A stretch of 64,000 nucleotides of DNA from contig JAGFNQ010006404.1 of assembly GCA_024364735.1 (NCBI GenBank), forward strand, positions 1-64,000. The letters run 5' to 3'. How positions within the stretch are numbered: position 1 is the stretch's first letter; every line of letters begins with the position of its first letter. The notes beneath the pieces were generated by a model. That model searched no databases. It saw only the letters and a list, made by a program, of their open reading frames with translations, and was not told where the DNA came from. Shown here piece after piece: positions 54,129 through 64,000 of this stretch. The DNA comes from Boesenbergia rotunda. Taxonomy: Eukaryota > Streptophyta > Magnoliopsida > Zingiberales > Zingiberaceae. The translations under genes were made by a program, and so were the position numbers.

Positions 54129-55900
54129 ATATGTACCATACCTGTTATATTGACATTTTACTTTTATTAACACATTCACATTCATTTTTAACAATAAAAT
54201 TGATTATTTATATATCTCCTTATCTATTTATTGATTTTTATTCTTTATACCCAAAATTTATTTTCTTAATTTTTATTTTTTTAAAAAAAATCAAATCCAC
54301 TCATTAACCGCATTCAAAATTGGGCGTTAACGTTGTTAATGTGCAGATGTTATAACACTGATATACAAATTATAACATCATTTACCGTATTAAAACAAAT
54401 ATGGATATTTTAAAAATTATAACACCTACGGCAATAACACATAAATAAATGATATTTTTAATACAAAATAAATAATAGAACATCTTTTTTATTATTTTTT
54501 TAAAAAACCATTTTAACAATTTACATAATTTTTGCCCAACAATTATTATAATAGAAAAGATATTTTTGGGTAATGGAATTTGAATATTTCATATAAATGA
54601 ACTTTTGCAATTTTATTATCTTTTTCTAATGAAATTCAGTAATTTATAAATGAGCTTTTTAAATAATCTTCTTGCCCTTTGTACACCAACAGAGTGATAG
54701 ATGGGCAAATTGTCACATGTTTCGTTTGCATAAAGAAGACCTTGGCATTAATAGTCAACTTTAGGTACCGACATTGGACTACCGTCACTCACAATGGTTG
54801 ACTTTTAGAAACATGAATTGATTATAATTAGCAATAGATGGGAATTACCTACAAGGCTATAATTTAATTGATTATAATCACTCACTCAAATTTATTCTGA
54901 ACAACGAGAGGTTGGAAATATTAAAAGGATATTTAACATTGAGTTTGCAAGGACAAATATCCTATTTCACATTTATGAATGGATAAATACCTATTTACAT
55001 AATTCATAGGAGGTCAAAACCTTTTAAATTGAAGGAAATAAGTGAGAAAGAAAATAAATACAACTGAGAAGAAAAAATGAATAATATTCTCTTCCATTCA
55101 TTGTCAGCCCAACCTTCTACGAGCAGAAAAAAGAACCTTTGAGCAGTCTCCGCCCTTTTCTGCTCCAGAAGATAGTTCCCGAGCATGTTATGTCGGCAAG
55201 GGTCGTAGAAGTTGTCGGCGAAGGTCTAAGGTATAAAAGCCACCTTCCATAGATGTTATCTAAATAAGGAAAGAAATTAGTTCCTGAATCTGCAGTGCCA
55301 CAGACAATTTTGCATATATTAAGAATAATATGGTTCAAGAAGTCACATGTACTCACTGTTAACTACGATACGAAGAGCCCTGCCGACGACAAGAGGTAGC
55401 ACCTGCATCATTCTGAAAGTGGAGAGAATAGGGACCCTCTGCAGATGAAAATCAATGGTATCTTTTGTTACTACAGCTAGTGTTCTGCAACCTTCTGGCG
55501 AGCTATGTTAATGTAAATGGTCAGGTGGATAAGAGTTATGTTAAAAATTTTGTTTCTGTAACCAAGTTGTAGGACAAGTATCTCCCACAGCAATATGATC
55601 CTTCCTGAGAGAATCAAGAATACTCATCGACACTAGTGTGTTTCAATCAGCATTATGAATCATCATATTTTGACCAACCAATCAAGGTCAATGATCTATA
55701 AACCTCAAAAGCTAACAGAACAGAAATCAAACACATCAAACTGGCAGATAACTCTTCCTAAAGTGTTTTGATACAACAACAACAACAGTGTTTTGATATG
55801 TTAGTGAATTTATTCAGATTTAGCTTTCGACAAAAGAAACACTACAATGGAAAATATAACCGTATGAGATGCAAAAATCATTCACAAGCATGTTGAACTC
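54129..55900. other. Intergenic, no gene supported
   Basis: AT-rich, with the duplicated segment at 55010-55190 (see 50985-51200). The minus-strand ORFs at 55004-55186 and 55117-55356 have no family resemblance. Confidence 0.45.
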
Positions 55901-56189
55901 GTTGAGATAAATCTTGAAGTCGATCACTCTGACCAATCATTTTGATACATCACATAAAATAAACTATGAAGAATAAGATCTATGTAGCTAACTTCGAAAA
56001 TTTTGGTCTTAACACACTTTTCAGTGATGACAATGCATAAATAACAGAAATTCCTCTTTTTGGCACACCATAGCTGTAAAATGAAATTCATTACTGCTGC
56101 GACTAATAAATAAAGTACTCAGACAACCAGGTATTCATATGAGCAAATTCATGATAATGAATATATGAAACTAATGTGGGCAACAAGTT

Positions 56190-56369
56190 ATCCCTAGCTA
56201 CGGCATATTTTGCAAGAATTTTTCCTCCAAATGGGGCGCGAACCCTGGGACGATGGGCTTCTAGACCGCCCACTGCGAGCGCTTCTCGATTTACCCTGAT
56301 GACCGGTGGGAAACTTCCGTAGGACCGGGCCGGTCACTCCAGGTTCGTCTGCTACCTGGTCAACATTTT
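56190..56369 (-). mobile_element. SINE-like insertion with 18-bp target duplication
   Basis: A 180-bp insert is flanked by identical TAATGTGGGCAACAAGTT at 56172-56189 and 56370-56387. On the minus strand it carries CCAGGGTTCGCGCCCC, a good pol III B box, with GCGCTCGCAGTGGGCGG about 35 bp before it as a possible A box. It is GC-rich against an AT-rich background. The target duplication makes retroposition near certain; the SINE family is not identified. Confidence 0.7.
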
Positions 56370-56677
56370 TAATGTGGGCAACAAGTTTCTCACCATAATT
56401 AATAATCGAGCTAACTCCTCATCACACACTTGACAAGTCATTGATTCCATAATTGGTGGAATCAGTATGGGTATCGATCAGTCTAAAAATCTAAACATCA
56501 AACATATTGGGTTCGTCTGCTACCTGGTCAACATTTTTAATGTGGGCAACAAGTTTCTCACCATAATTAATAATCGAGCTAACTCCTCATCACACACTTG
56601 ACAAGTCATTGATTCCATAATTGGTGGAATCAGTATGGTATCGGTCAGTCTAAAAATCTAAACATCAAACATATTGG
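56343..56677. repeat. 168-bp tandem duplication spanning the SINE edge
   Basis: GTTCGTCTGCTACCTGGTCA.. to ..AACATATTGG at 56343-56510 is repeated almost exactly at 56511-56677. The unit begins inside the SINE and ends in its flank, so the duplication came after the insertion. Confidence 0.92.
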
Positions 56678-56709
56678 AATGGTGGGATCATAATTGGACA
56701 AAGAAATAA

Positions 56710-58302
56710 AAAATATTATTAAAAAACGTTTAATGTATAATACAAGAACAAAACTAAAACTTCCTAAGAAAACCAAATATTAGGCTCCATTAACTGCAAC
56801 AAATTATATTATAATAATATGATAATGATTATAATTCATTTCTTATAATATTACAATAATAATATTTAGTATTGAACAATTATTACTATTATTTACCAAC
56901 TGGTTTATTAAATTAGCAATTTTTTAGCTCTTGGATAATGCTTACTAAAAATTTGTTTAATCTTATGGAAAAATAATAATAATAGTAAGATACCTAACTT
57001 ATCAAATGACCTATTACTGAGTTGGTATGAAATAAAATTAATAGTAATTTCAAATGGCAGCAATAGTATTACCTTAACTAATTATCAAATAATTGTAAAC
57101 TATAATAATAAAATATTTTTAAAATAATAATATGTTAGCTTATATGGATTTGTGCTTTGCTTAGTCAATGTCACCATCAGTCAATCTACTAACGGCAGAC
57201 ATGTTTGATTGCAATGAATCCATTAGACACATTTCCTATGTATCCATAGATTTGAATTAGATATGGGAAACATTTCCTACTATGTTTGATTGCAATGAAT
57301 CCATATGTGTACAATATGATATTCTAGTAAATCTAAATTCTAAACCACAATGACTAATTATTAAATTATTTCATTAATTATCCATGTCAATAAATATGTA
57401 TTCTTAACTAGAACTGTATTTAGAATGGATATTAAAGAATTGTCTTCCTTTTACTCATTCCACGCATTAAAGTCACTTCCTTCAGGTAGTTCATTTGCTG
57501 GTTAAGGAGCATCACATAGGTATTTGATATCACAAAAAATTTTCTAATGACCCCTGCATGTTGTTTCATGAATTTTGATCAATTGAAAATAAATTCCAAT
57601 AGATGATCACTAAGACTTCAGTAAACTATCACAGAGTTTATTTGTGCATATTCTCATCTTTTATAAATAAAATAACACTAGAGTATTGATCCTAAAAATC
57701 TAACATAGTGAATTTTTAATAAAAGAAATCAACTGCTTAGGGATAATTCTTATAAAAGAATCAACTACTTAGGGATTTTATGTACCCTGTTAACCAAATA
57801 AACTCACTCAATGTTCATGATATCCAATATTGTAAAGCTTCTAAGCTTTAAAAGCAAGCTACATGATACTTCAAATCCAAAGGCCATTGGAAACCAATTT
57901 CAGTTTACAAAAAGATGAAAAATTATATTGAATACAAGTATATTTTTGGAAACAACAAAGAAGCTGCAGCATGGTGATATCCTACATTGCAGACCTAAGA
58001 GCAAGACTTATCATTGTGGCAATACCTTGGTTCCAGGAGAATTGCATTTGCTGTGGTCTTGGTAAACCATCAGCACACCAACCAACCATCAGTACACCAA
58101 TAAATCCACTTGATCTTGAACCCATATTAGCCATTATGAATGAAATCTAAATCACTATGACATTGTTCTATAGCAAATTAAGGGGCTTCAGTGCTGCAGA
58201 AGCACAAACAGAAGTTACAGTCTTTGCAAAAGACCTAAAATCCTTTTAGTACGAGGACACTTATTACAGCAACCAATTAACCAATAAATACCTCAAGTTT
58301 AT
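56710..58302. other. Intergenic and 3' region of the next gene
   Basis: AT-rich, no gene seen. The last few hundred bases before 58303 probably include the 3' UTR of the minus-strand gene. Confidence 0.5.
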
Positions 58303-60224
58303 TCATTGTGCTCTCATCTTCGTCAAATTGTGCACTAAAGACTGCAAAGCCTCCTGCATTTTGGTGCCATTTGTTAGTCCCACTTCCATGGATGCTTGAT
58401 GCAAGCTTTGAAGACCACGACCTAAAGATGCAATCATCGGAACAGAAGGCAATGACTCAGCAGCACATTCAATTCCATCACCATAAGCTAGAAGCCCAGT
58501 GCATGCAGCCATGCTGCACCCAAACATAGTCAATGGGGCAAACCTAATTGGTCGGACACTCCTACTCCTCATAATTTCATAAAACGAAGTTCTCATAGCC
58601 AACAAACTTGTCTTCTCAGCTGCTGCTATCATAGTGTGTGCCACAGAACGGATTTTCACAGCTGATGTGGTCACCTTCATAGTAGAGGTCTTGGCTCCTG
58701 CACTAGCAACTACTTGTGTGAAGGGTTTCACAGCAAAACCTTTACTGAGACTCATAATAGATGTTCTTTGCAGCTGTGCTAAGCCTAATTTCAAAGTAGC
58801 AGGGATCTTATACATGGAAAACTTAATTAATGTGGACATAGGAACTGCTTTAGACAATGAAGATGCACCCAACACTACTGTAGCTCCTGCACTAACTGCC
58901 ACTACAGGCTTATCCACCAGAAGACCATTTCTTTTCATGTTTTCTATCAACTTTTCATGTCCAAGATCATCATCATAGCGTTCTGTAGAACCTAAATTGG
59001 TTGATTCTGCCACCTTGGGAGGCAAAGACGTGTTCCAATGCTTGCGCAGACCAGCCAAGCAACTAGTGTCAACTATAGCAACAATAGATCCAAACTTCTT
59101 TGCCTGATTCCTCAGAGTGTGTACAAAAAGAACATGTGCTTTCTCTTCCAACGGGAGCTTAAAATACTCCAAATCGCTAGGATTGGCTTTATTTGTTCTT
59201 TCCAGTGGACGACGTGCAGCATTGTTTAAGGCAATCCTTAAACTCTCAACTGCAATCCTGAAAATGTATGCATTTGATAACGTTTGAGTATTAACTGGTT
59301 TTCCTTCATTGATATCAACAAGCATTCTCTGTACAGAAACCACAGCCTTTTCAATTGATGGAAGGTCAATGAATATGTCATGTAGATCTGCAAATAAAGG
59401 GTAGAAAGACTGTGCAAATGCAGGCACCTTGTAGTCTAGTTTTGGCTGATCTTTTCCAGATCCCTCTTCAAAATTAGAGTCAGGTTGACCTCCTTTTGAG
59501 ACCGCTAACTCAAGGAATGGAATCACCATCTTAACCATTTGTTCCTTAATTGGATCATCTAAGCACAATCTTTTAGAATCGAAGTATGTAGCCAAAGTAA
59601 CTTTTGGAGGAAGTAAGTTGGTTGCTTGTATTCTCAACCCTAAGGTTTGACCTCCATCTTTATTATTGTCTGAACATGTTTCAGCATGTTCACTTTCCTT
59701 ACCGTCATATGGTGACTCTAGTAACATAAAATTCGAACCTATCTCTTCTGCAGCTCTCTTTGCGGACAAGAAGTGACCATAACATCCAACCCCAAAGATC
59801 TCTTGCAAGACCTGCCTCCCAGCAAAATTTTCATAATGATCCTTGCTGATTTTTTCAATGAAACATCTTTTAAGCACCCCAATGATGAAGTTGGTACGAG
59901 GTTTGCTTGATCATTTCTGACATCTTTCTCTACCGCTTGGATATCAGCCAACGCAGACAGTGAAATTTGAGCCACCACAGTCTTTGGCTTAACTTCTTTG
60001 ATTAGATCCTCCGCATCAAAGGCAGATTGTAACGATAAGTTTTGTGCAGCTAATATATATACTACAGCATCAGAATCAGGTTCACGCAGAGCCAAAACGA
60101 ACTGCTTTGCCGTATCTGGGATTGAAAGTTTGCGAACTAATCTATCAGAAATTTTCAAATCATCAGCCTTAAACGTTGACAATGGCCATATTTTTTGCAG
60201 ATAAGAAATTATTGCCGATGCCAT
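58303..60224 (-). CDS. Conserved plant protein, function unknown, possibly TraB-like N-terminus; one frame break
   Basis: Starts at ATG 60224 (MASAIISYLQKIWPLSTFKA) and would encode about 640 residues. The first frame is open to 59739; from about 59877 coding continues in another frame to the stop at 58303. The switch is at a run of four C (59877-59880); five would keep one frame, with no intron needed. Residues about 50-85 (AVVYILAAQNLSLQSAFDAE, DLIKEVKPKTVVAQ) resemble the opening strand of TraB-type proteins, an inference only. Two hydrophobic segments near the C-terminus (VVAVSAGATVVLGASS; MFGCSMAACTGLLAYG) could be membrane spans. It looks like a real single-copy host gene: no repeats and balanced composition. 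The break may be a sequence error. Confidence 0.8.
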
Positions 60225-60580
60225 CTTCGAAACAGTAAAATCTACCGTATCCTCTCAGTTAAGTTCAAAGTGACAACTACCACAAATATCTGCAATCGAT
60301 GAAAGCAGATAAAATCAAAATTTGACGAAGCACGATTACATATCCTTAGAAGCCTATAAACGGAAGCTGAAATCGTGTGAAAATCAATGACATAAACGGA
60401 AAATGAGAAAATCACGATTCTAGAGACCTGGTGGAGACTGATGGCGACGGAGGTGATCGCCGCAAGGAGAATAGAAGAGAGGAGAGGGCGTCGAATCCAC
60501 CGATCGGAGATCGGCGTCGGTAAGGCGACTTCCGGTGGCAAACGGAAGAGGAGTCGCCGAGCGGAGGCCTGCGGTATTAG
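60225..60580 (-). promoter_or_regulatory. 5' leader region of the 58303-60224 gene, probable 5' UTR intron
   Basis: GC-rich leader at about 60430-60580. On the minus strand, CACCAG|GTCTCT near 60428 could be a donor and AACTGAG near 60257 an acceptor, so the leader may be spliced before the ATG. No coding ORF is supported here. Confidence 0.35.
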
Positions 60581-61960
60581 TATTAGGGATTGAGTAATAT
60601 ATGCCGTATTAATTAAATAAATAATTCTAAAAGTTTTAAGTTTTTATTATTTTAATCATTTATCCTTTAGTATGACACGTTATTATTCTTTTAAACAAAC
60701 CAAATAATATTAATCGTTAAACGTGAAATGATTTATTTTATTAATTTAAAATGTTAAAAGGCTATAAAATATGATAAATTTGAAAAAAAAAACAGAGTAA
60801 ATATAGTTGAAGCACAGAAAAAAAAAGATATATTATATTCAAATATTCAGATAAAATATTTAATTTTAATTCAAAATAATTAATATGTAGTTTAAAAAAT
60901 GTTTTTTGTCAAAACTCAAGTTGAAATAAAAAAATAAATAAATATTCATATAAAGTGGCAAAATTTTAAAAGTGATTCTATAATTTTAGCATCCCTTCAA
61001 CTCGTTTCAGAATCCATACGAAAATAATAAATTACAAAAATTATAAATTTCGATCGTAAATTATAGAAAATTTTTCAATCCTTATTTGATCTTTGCTTCC
61101 ACTCCCATTTGATAAATTCTTTCCATTTACTTCATGATGAATTGAATATAAAAGAGTAAAAATTAAGTACACATCAATGAAAATGAATATAAAAGAGTAA
61201 AAAGCGAGTATAAAGAATGAAAATTGAGTACACATCAGTTTCTTGATATGGTGAATGTAACCTTATATACTCAAATTTATAAATTTATACTTAACTTTCT
61301 TCAAATAATACTACAGAACTGTCTTATCAATCCATCAGAGACTGTATGCAAAGAAAATCTTGAATGAAGTAATATGTAAAGTTAAATTTGAGATTGAGGA
61401 GTTTAAGAAAATTTCTCCAATTTCGATACTATGTCATGTGAAAGGACGGATACTAAGTAAATATTCAATATAGTATGTTATCGTATCCTGAAAACAAGTA
61501 AAATATTTTCATTGCTTATAATAGATTTCTTTTTTAACATTAAAGTGTTTTATTAAAAGTATTTTATTAACGGTCTTGCATAAAACAAAGAAGAATCATT
61601 GTATAATTTAACTACGAGGGACCAGCTCAATTTTAATATCGGTAAATTACCGAAGAGTATAATTTTCTAAATATTCGAATTACGTATTCAAATTTTAAAA
61701 TTACTTTAGCATTCCCAATTGATAGATAGATTTATCGACAATTTATCAAAGGGTGTACATAACAATACGAAATTACCAAAGGGCATCCCATGGTTTCTAT
61801 TTTACCAAACGGCGCAACCACTTAGTGAACTTCCTATTCTACCCTTGCCCACATACACCTTTTCCATTCCATTTTCCGAGACATCCGAACCACTTTTGCA
61901 GTAAAATAAGAATATGTGGTCGGATGCAAGGTAGTGGAAATATTCTCAGCCTATATATAT
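60581..61960. other. Intergenic, nothing supported
   Basis: Very AT-rich. The short ORFs at 61041-61235 and 61719-61962 have no family resemblance. Confidence 0.5.
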
Positions 61961-61972
61961 AATACTAACTTG

Positions 61973-62019
61973 CAAAAGTCGAATCATCACGAGGGTACGT
62001 ATATATTCGACTTTGCACA
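61973..62019. repeat. Inverted repeat next to a TA-rich stretch
   Basis: Arms TTGCAAAAGTCGAAT and ATTCGACTTTGCA, about 20 bp apart (one arm has an extra A). Could be an operator-like or hairpin sequence; nothing ties it to a gene. Confidence 0.55.
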
Positions 62020-62269
62020 ACTCAATTGATCAAGGCAGCTGAGGAAGATAGGTGTTGAAGGAGAAAAAGCAAGCAACAGATTGGTAACAAATACAAATAG
62101 TAATGTACGTATGATTGTCATCTTTGATATTGTATCAGACCTGGTTTGTATACTTATCAACTCTTGCTAGATTTGTATGTTTGGAGGAGTCTAAGGGGTG
62201 ATATGATTACATAATAAGGCTCTGTGAAATTTGTTAAAATGAAGATAAAAAAATGCTTGAATTCGACCT

Positions 62270-62830
62270 AGGGATGATATATTACCATATCAGGCCCTAG
62301 AAGGGCCAGAAATTAAAGGAGTTAAATCCCTAGGAGTGCATGATATCATAGATTTCAGGCCCTAGGAGTGAATCAAATATGTTGTTTTCAGGTATTTGGC
62401 AGGTGGCTGAAAAAAATGAATTCAGGTCCACCTAGGGCCTGAAAAAAAAAGAATTCAGGTCCTCCCAGGGCCTGAAATGAAAGATTTCAGGTCCTTACAG
62501 GTGCTGAAATCATTGGATTTGAGGGGCCTGGGGGCCTGAATCAATATAATTCAGGCCCTGTGATTTCAGGCCCTGGAGGCACAAGGGGGTGGGCCTGAAA
62601 TAAAATGATTTCAGGCCCACGGTGGGCCTGAAATAAATCATTTCAGGCCCACGTGGGCCTGAAATAATTTATTTCAGGCCCACCGTGGGCCTGAAATAAA
62701 AACATTTCAGGCCCAATGGAGGGCCTGAAATAAAAAATTGGCAGGGCAGGGTGGGCCTGAAATCACCTTCAATTCAGGCCCAGTTTGGGGCCTGAATACC
62801 TCCATTTCAGGCCGAGGATGAGCCTCAAGT
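62270..62830. repeat. TTTCAGGCCC/GGGCCTGAAA palindrome array
   Basis: More than a dozen TTCAGGCCC or GGGCCTGAA half-sites alternate in opposite orientation. The most regular part (62590-62730) gives perfect palindromes such as TTCAGGCCCACGTGGGCCTGAA, with AAATAAATCATTTC-type spacers. The array ends about 100 bp before the first recognisable exon of the Mutator-like gene. The minus-strand ORF at 62707-63270 crosses it and is not a gene. Confidence 0.85.
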
Positions 62831-62934
62831 GGGAAAATTTCAGGGTTTTCAGCAAGGTTAGAGGTTTGGGCCTTCCTAGGTCCTTGATTATGTTTTTCAA
62901 AGTTTGCTAAATGTAATTTTAATTTATTTTTCAG

Positions 62935-64000
62935 GGATGATAATGATGTTGACGAAATTATCTCCGAAATATGGAATACTCTTGATGATAATGCTGTCAC
63001 GGGGAATGGATCAGAAATTACAAGGAATTTGGCAATTGATCTAAATGAAGAAGCAACTAATATAGAAGGTGATGGTTTGAATTCTTCTTCAAGAGTTGTT
63101 GAATTCTTTGAGGCAACTTGGAGTGGGGAGGAAGGAATTGAAATCCGGAATGCAAATGAATTAGAACCCATTACAAGTGTACTAGAATTCCAAGCCCGAT
63201 GATAATGCAGATTGAGGAATATGATTTTCCCCCCAGATGAGTACAGTGACTTAGAGGAGGAGTTTTCCATTAGCTGAAGATCCTTATATTTTAAATCTCG
63301 ATGCTTGCTGGGCCAATTGGAGAGTTAGAGGCAAGAGATGGGCATGAATTTTTTGTGGGGCAGATATTCCCATCTAGAGAAGAATTCAAGAATGCACTTG
63401 TCAAAACATGCCATGATTAAGCATATGAGATATAACCCAGTTGACACCCGAAAAATAGAGTTAAAGCAGTGTGCTTCAACCAACCATGTACATGGAGAGT
63501 AGTAGCAAGGGGGGAAGTAGAGTTCACTGTTACAAAATATATAAAGGAGCACCAATGCGGAACTGTTAGGGAAAGTGCTGATCATCATGCATGCTCTTCA
63601 TCATTTGTTGCTTCTTTTGTTGAAGAGCAATTTCTTCATAATGAACAATACAAACCAAGTATGATTATATCAGATATTAAAGCTAGATTTGGAGTGACCA
63701 TATCATACAGAAAAGCATACATAGCTAGGGAGAAAGCATTGAAAAAGGTTGTTGGAGATTATGATGAGGCTTATAGAGATCTTCCACAATATCTGCGTGA
63801 GTAAGAGCTAGAGATCCTGAAACGTATGTGGCACTATGCAGGAATGGTGACAATCAGTTCCAGCGGTGTTTTTGGGTTTTTGGTGCTTTTGCCGAAGGGT
63901 TTTCAGGTCTTATTTGCGTTAGACTTATCGGAATTGATGCCACACACCTAAGAGGAAAGTTTCCGGGAGTAATGTTGATTGCAACGACGATTGATGGTAA
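62935..64000 (+). pseudogene. Mutator-like (MULE) transposase, broken, runs off the window
   Basis: A splice-acceptor-like TTTTTCAG at 62927-62934 opens an acidic N-terminal frame to 63200. Further on, ARDGHEFFVGQIFPSREEFK (about 63328-63390) and then PCTWRVVARGEVEF with YRKAYIAREKALKKVVGDYD (63487-63760) give the MuDR DNA-binding region pattern (Cys-Pro/Thr-Trp-Arg and the YRKA module). The later IGIDATHLRGKFPGVMLIA near 63930-63980 is the start of the MULE catalytic domain with its first Asp. Frame breaks lie near 63400, at the A run near 63450, and near 63800. The remaining catalytic residues are beyond the window. Confidence 0.85.

Noticed and set aside
53917..54307. Two plus-strand ORFs
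   Set aside because: They lie within or run out of the MITE.
55004..55356. Minus-strand ORFs sharing ..EGWADNEWKRILFIF with 50984-51199
   Set aside because: The similarity comes from the segmental duplication; the frames differ outside it and no domain is recognised.
58308..59229. Plus-strand ORFs opposite the conserved gene
   Set aside because: Shadows of the minus-strand coding frame.
62707..63270. 187-codon minus-strand ORF
   Set aside because: Crosses the palindrome array and lies opposite the MULE exon; no family resemblance.
1..64000. tRNA and rRNA genes
   Set aside because: I found no complete tRNA cloverleaf or rRNA segment; the tRNA-like pieces are PBS sites or SINE boxes.

Overview
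This window is nuclear DNA of a flowering plant, most likely a monocot. The support is spliced genes with short introns, a farnesylation-type heavy-metal-associated (HMA) gene pair, a glutamine-dumper relic, SINE, MITE, TRIM and MULE traces, and a thick nest of Copia LTR retrotransposons. Some repeats remind me of Zingiberales, but I cannot prove the species.

Bases 1-42305 are one nest of five Sirevirus-like Copia elements. They share the PBS TGGTATCAGAG(C), two polypurine tracts, long LTRs ending TGTTGG..CCAACA or close to it, and gags with a zinc knuckle. Element E (+, 6893-42305, left end missing) is the host. Element A (-, 1-6892, left end outside the window) sits in E's gag. Element C (+, 11821-41091) sits in E's 3' LTR. 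Within C are D (+, 16241-23347, 5-bp target duplication GGTAA, in the integrase region) and B (-, 25268-34911, 5-bp target duplication GTTTG, in pol just upstream of RNase H). A and E have gag plus a third ORF (ORF3) but no pol. B, with LTRs related to A and E, has gag and pol but no ORF3. C has gag, pol and ORF3. D has only zinc-knuckle gag-like ORFs.

The most unusual feature is ORF3. In both families it looks like a separate transcription unit: an array of palindromes of the same kind as in that family's own LTR, a TATA box about 110 bp upstream of the ATG (A and E), a tiny first exon (MPPR.. or MAPK..), an intron, then one long exon. The palindromes are GGGCGCC in A and E, and GATCGGTC/GACCGATC in C. 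Its protein resembles a plant 'putative transposon protein' domain (N-x-L / FLGL pattern) followed by an acidic stretch and a coiled coil. It is not an obvious envelope.

Bases 42306-47820 are old repeats: an LTR-like fragment, a LINE tail, a TTGACC-rich array, a ghost HMA exon and a TRIM-like element. Bases 47528-56710 hold a local duplication cluster. It contains two HMA/HIPP-like genes (48364-48892 and 52797-53357), each with a GC-AG first intron and a C-terminal CaaX box, a frameshifted glutamine-dumper relic between them, two SINE-like insertions and a MITE with a 9-bp target duplication. Bases 58303-60224 (-) are a conserved plant gene of about 640 residues, interrupted by one frame break at a four-base C run. 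The window ends in a palindrome array and a broken Mutator-like transposase (62935-64000).
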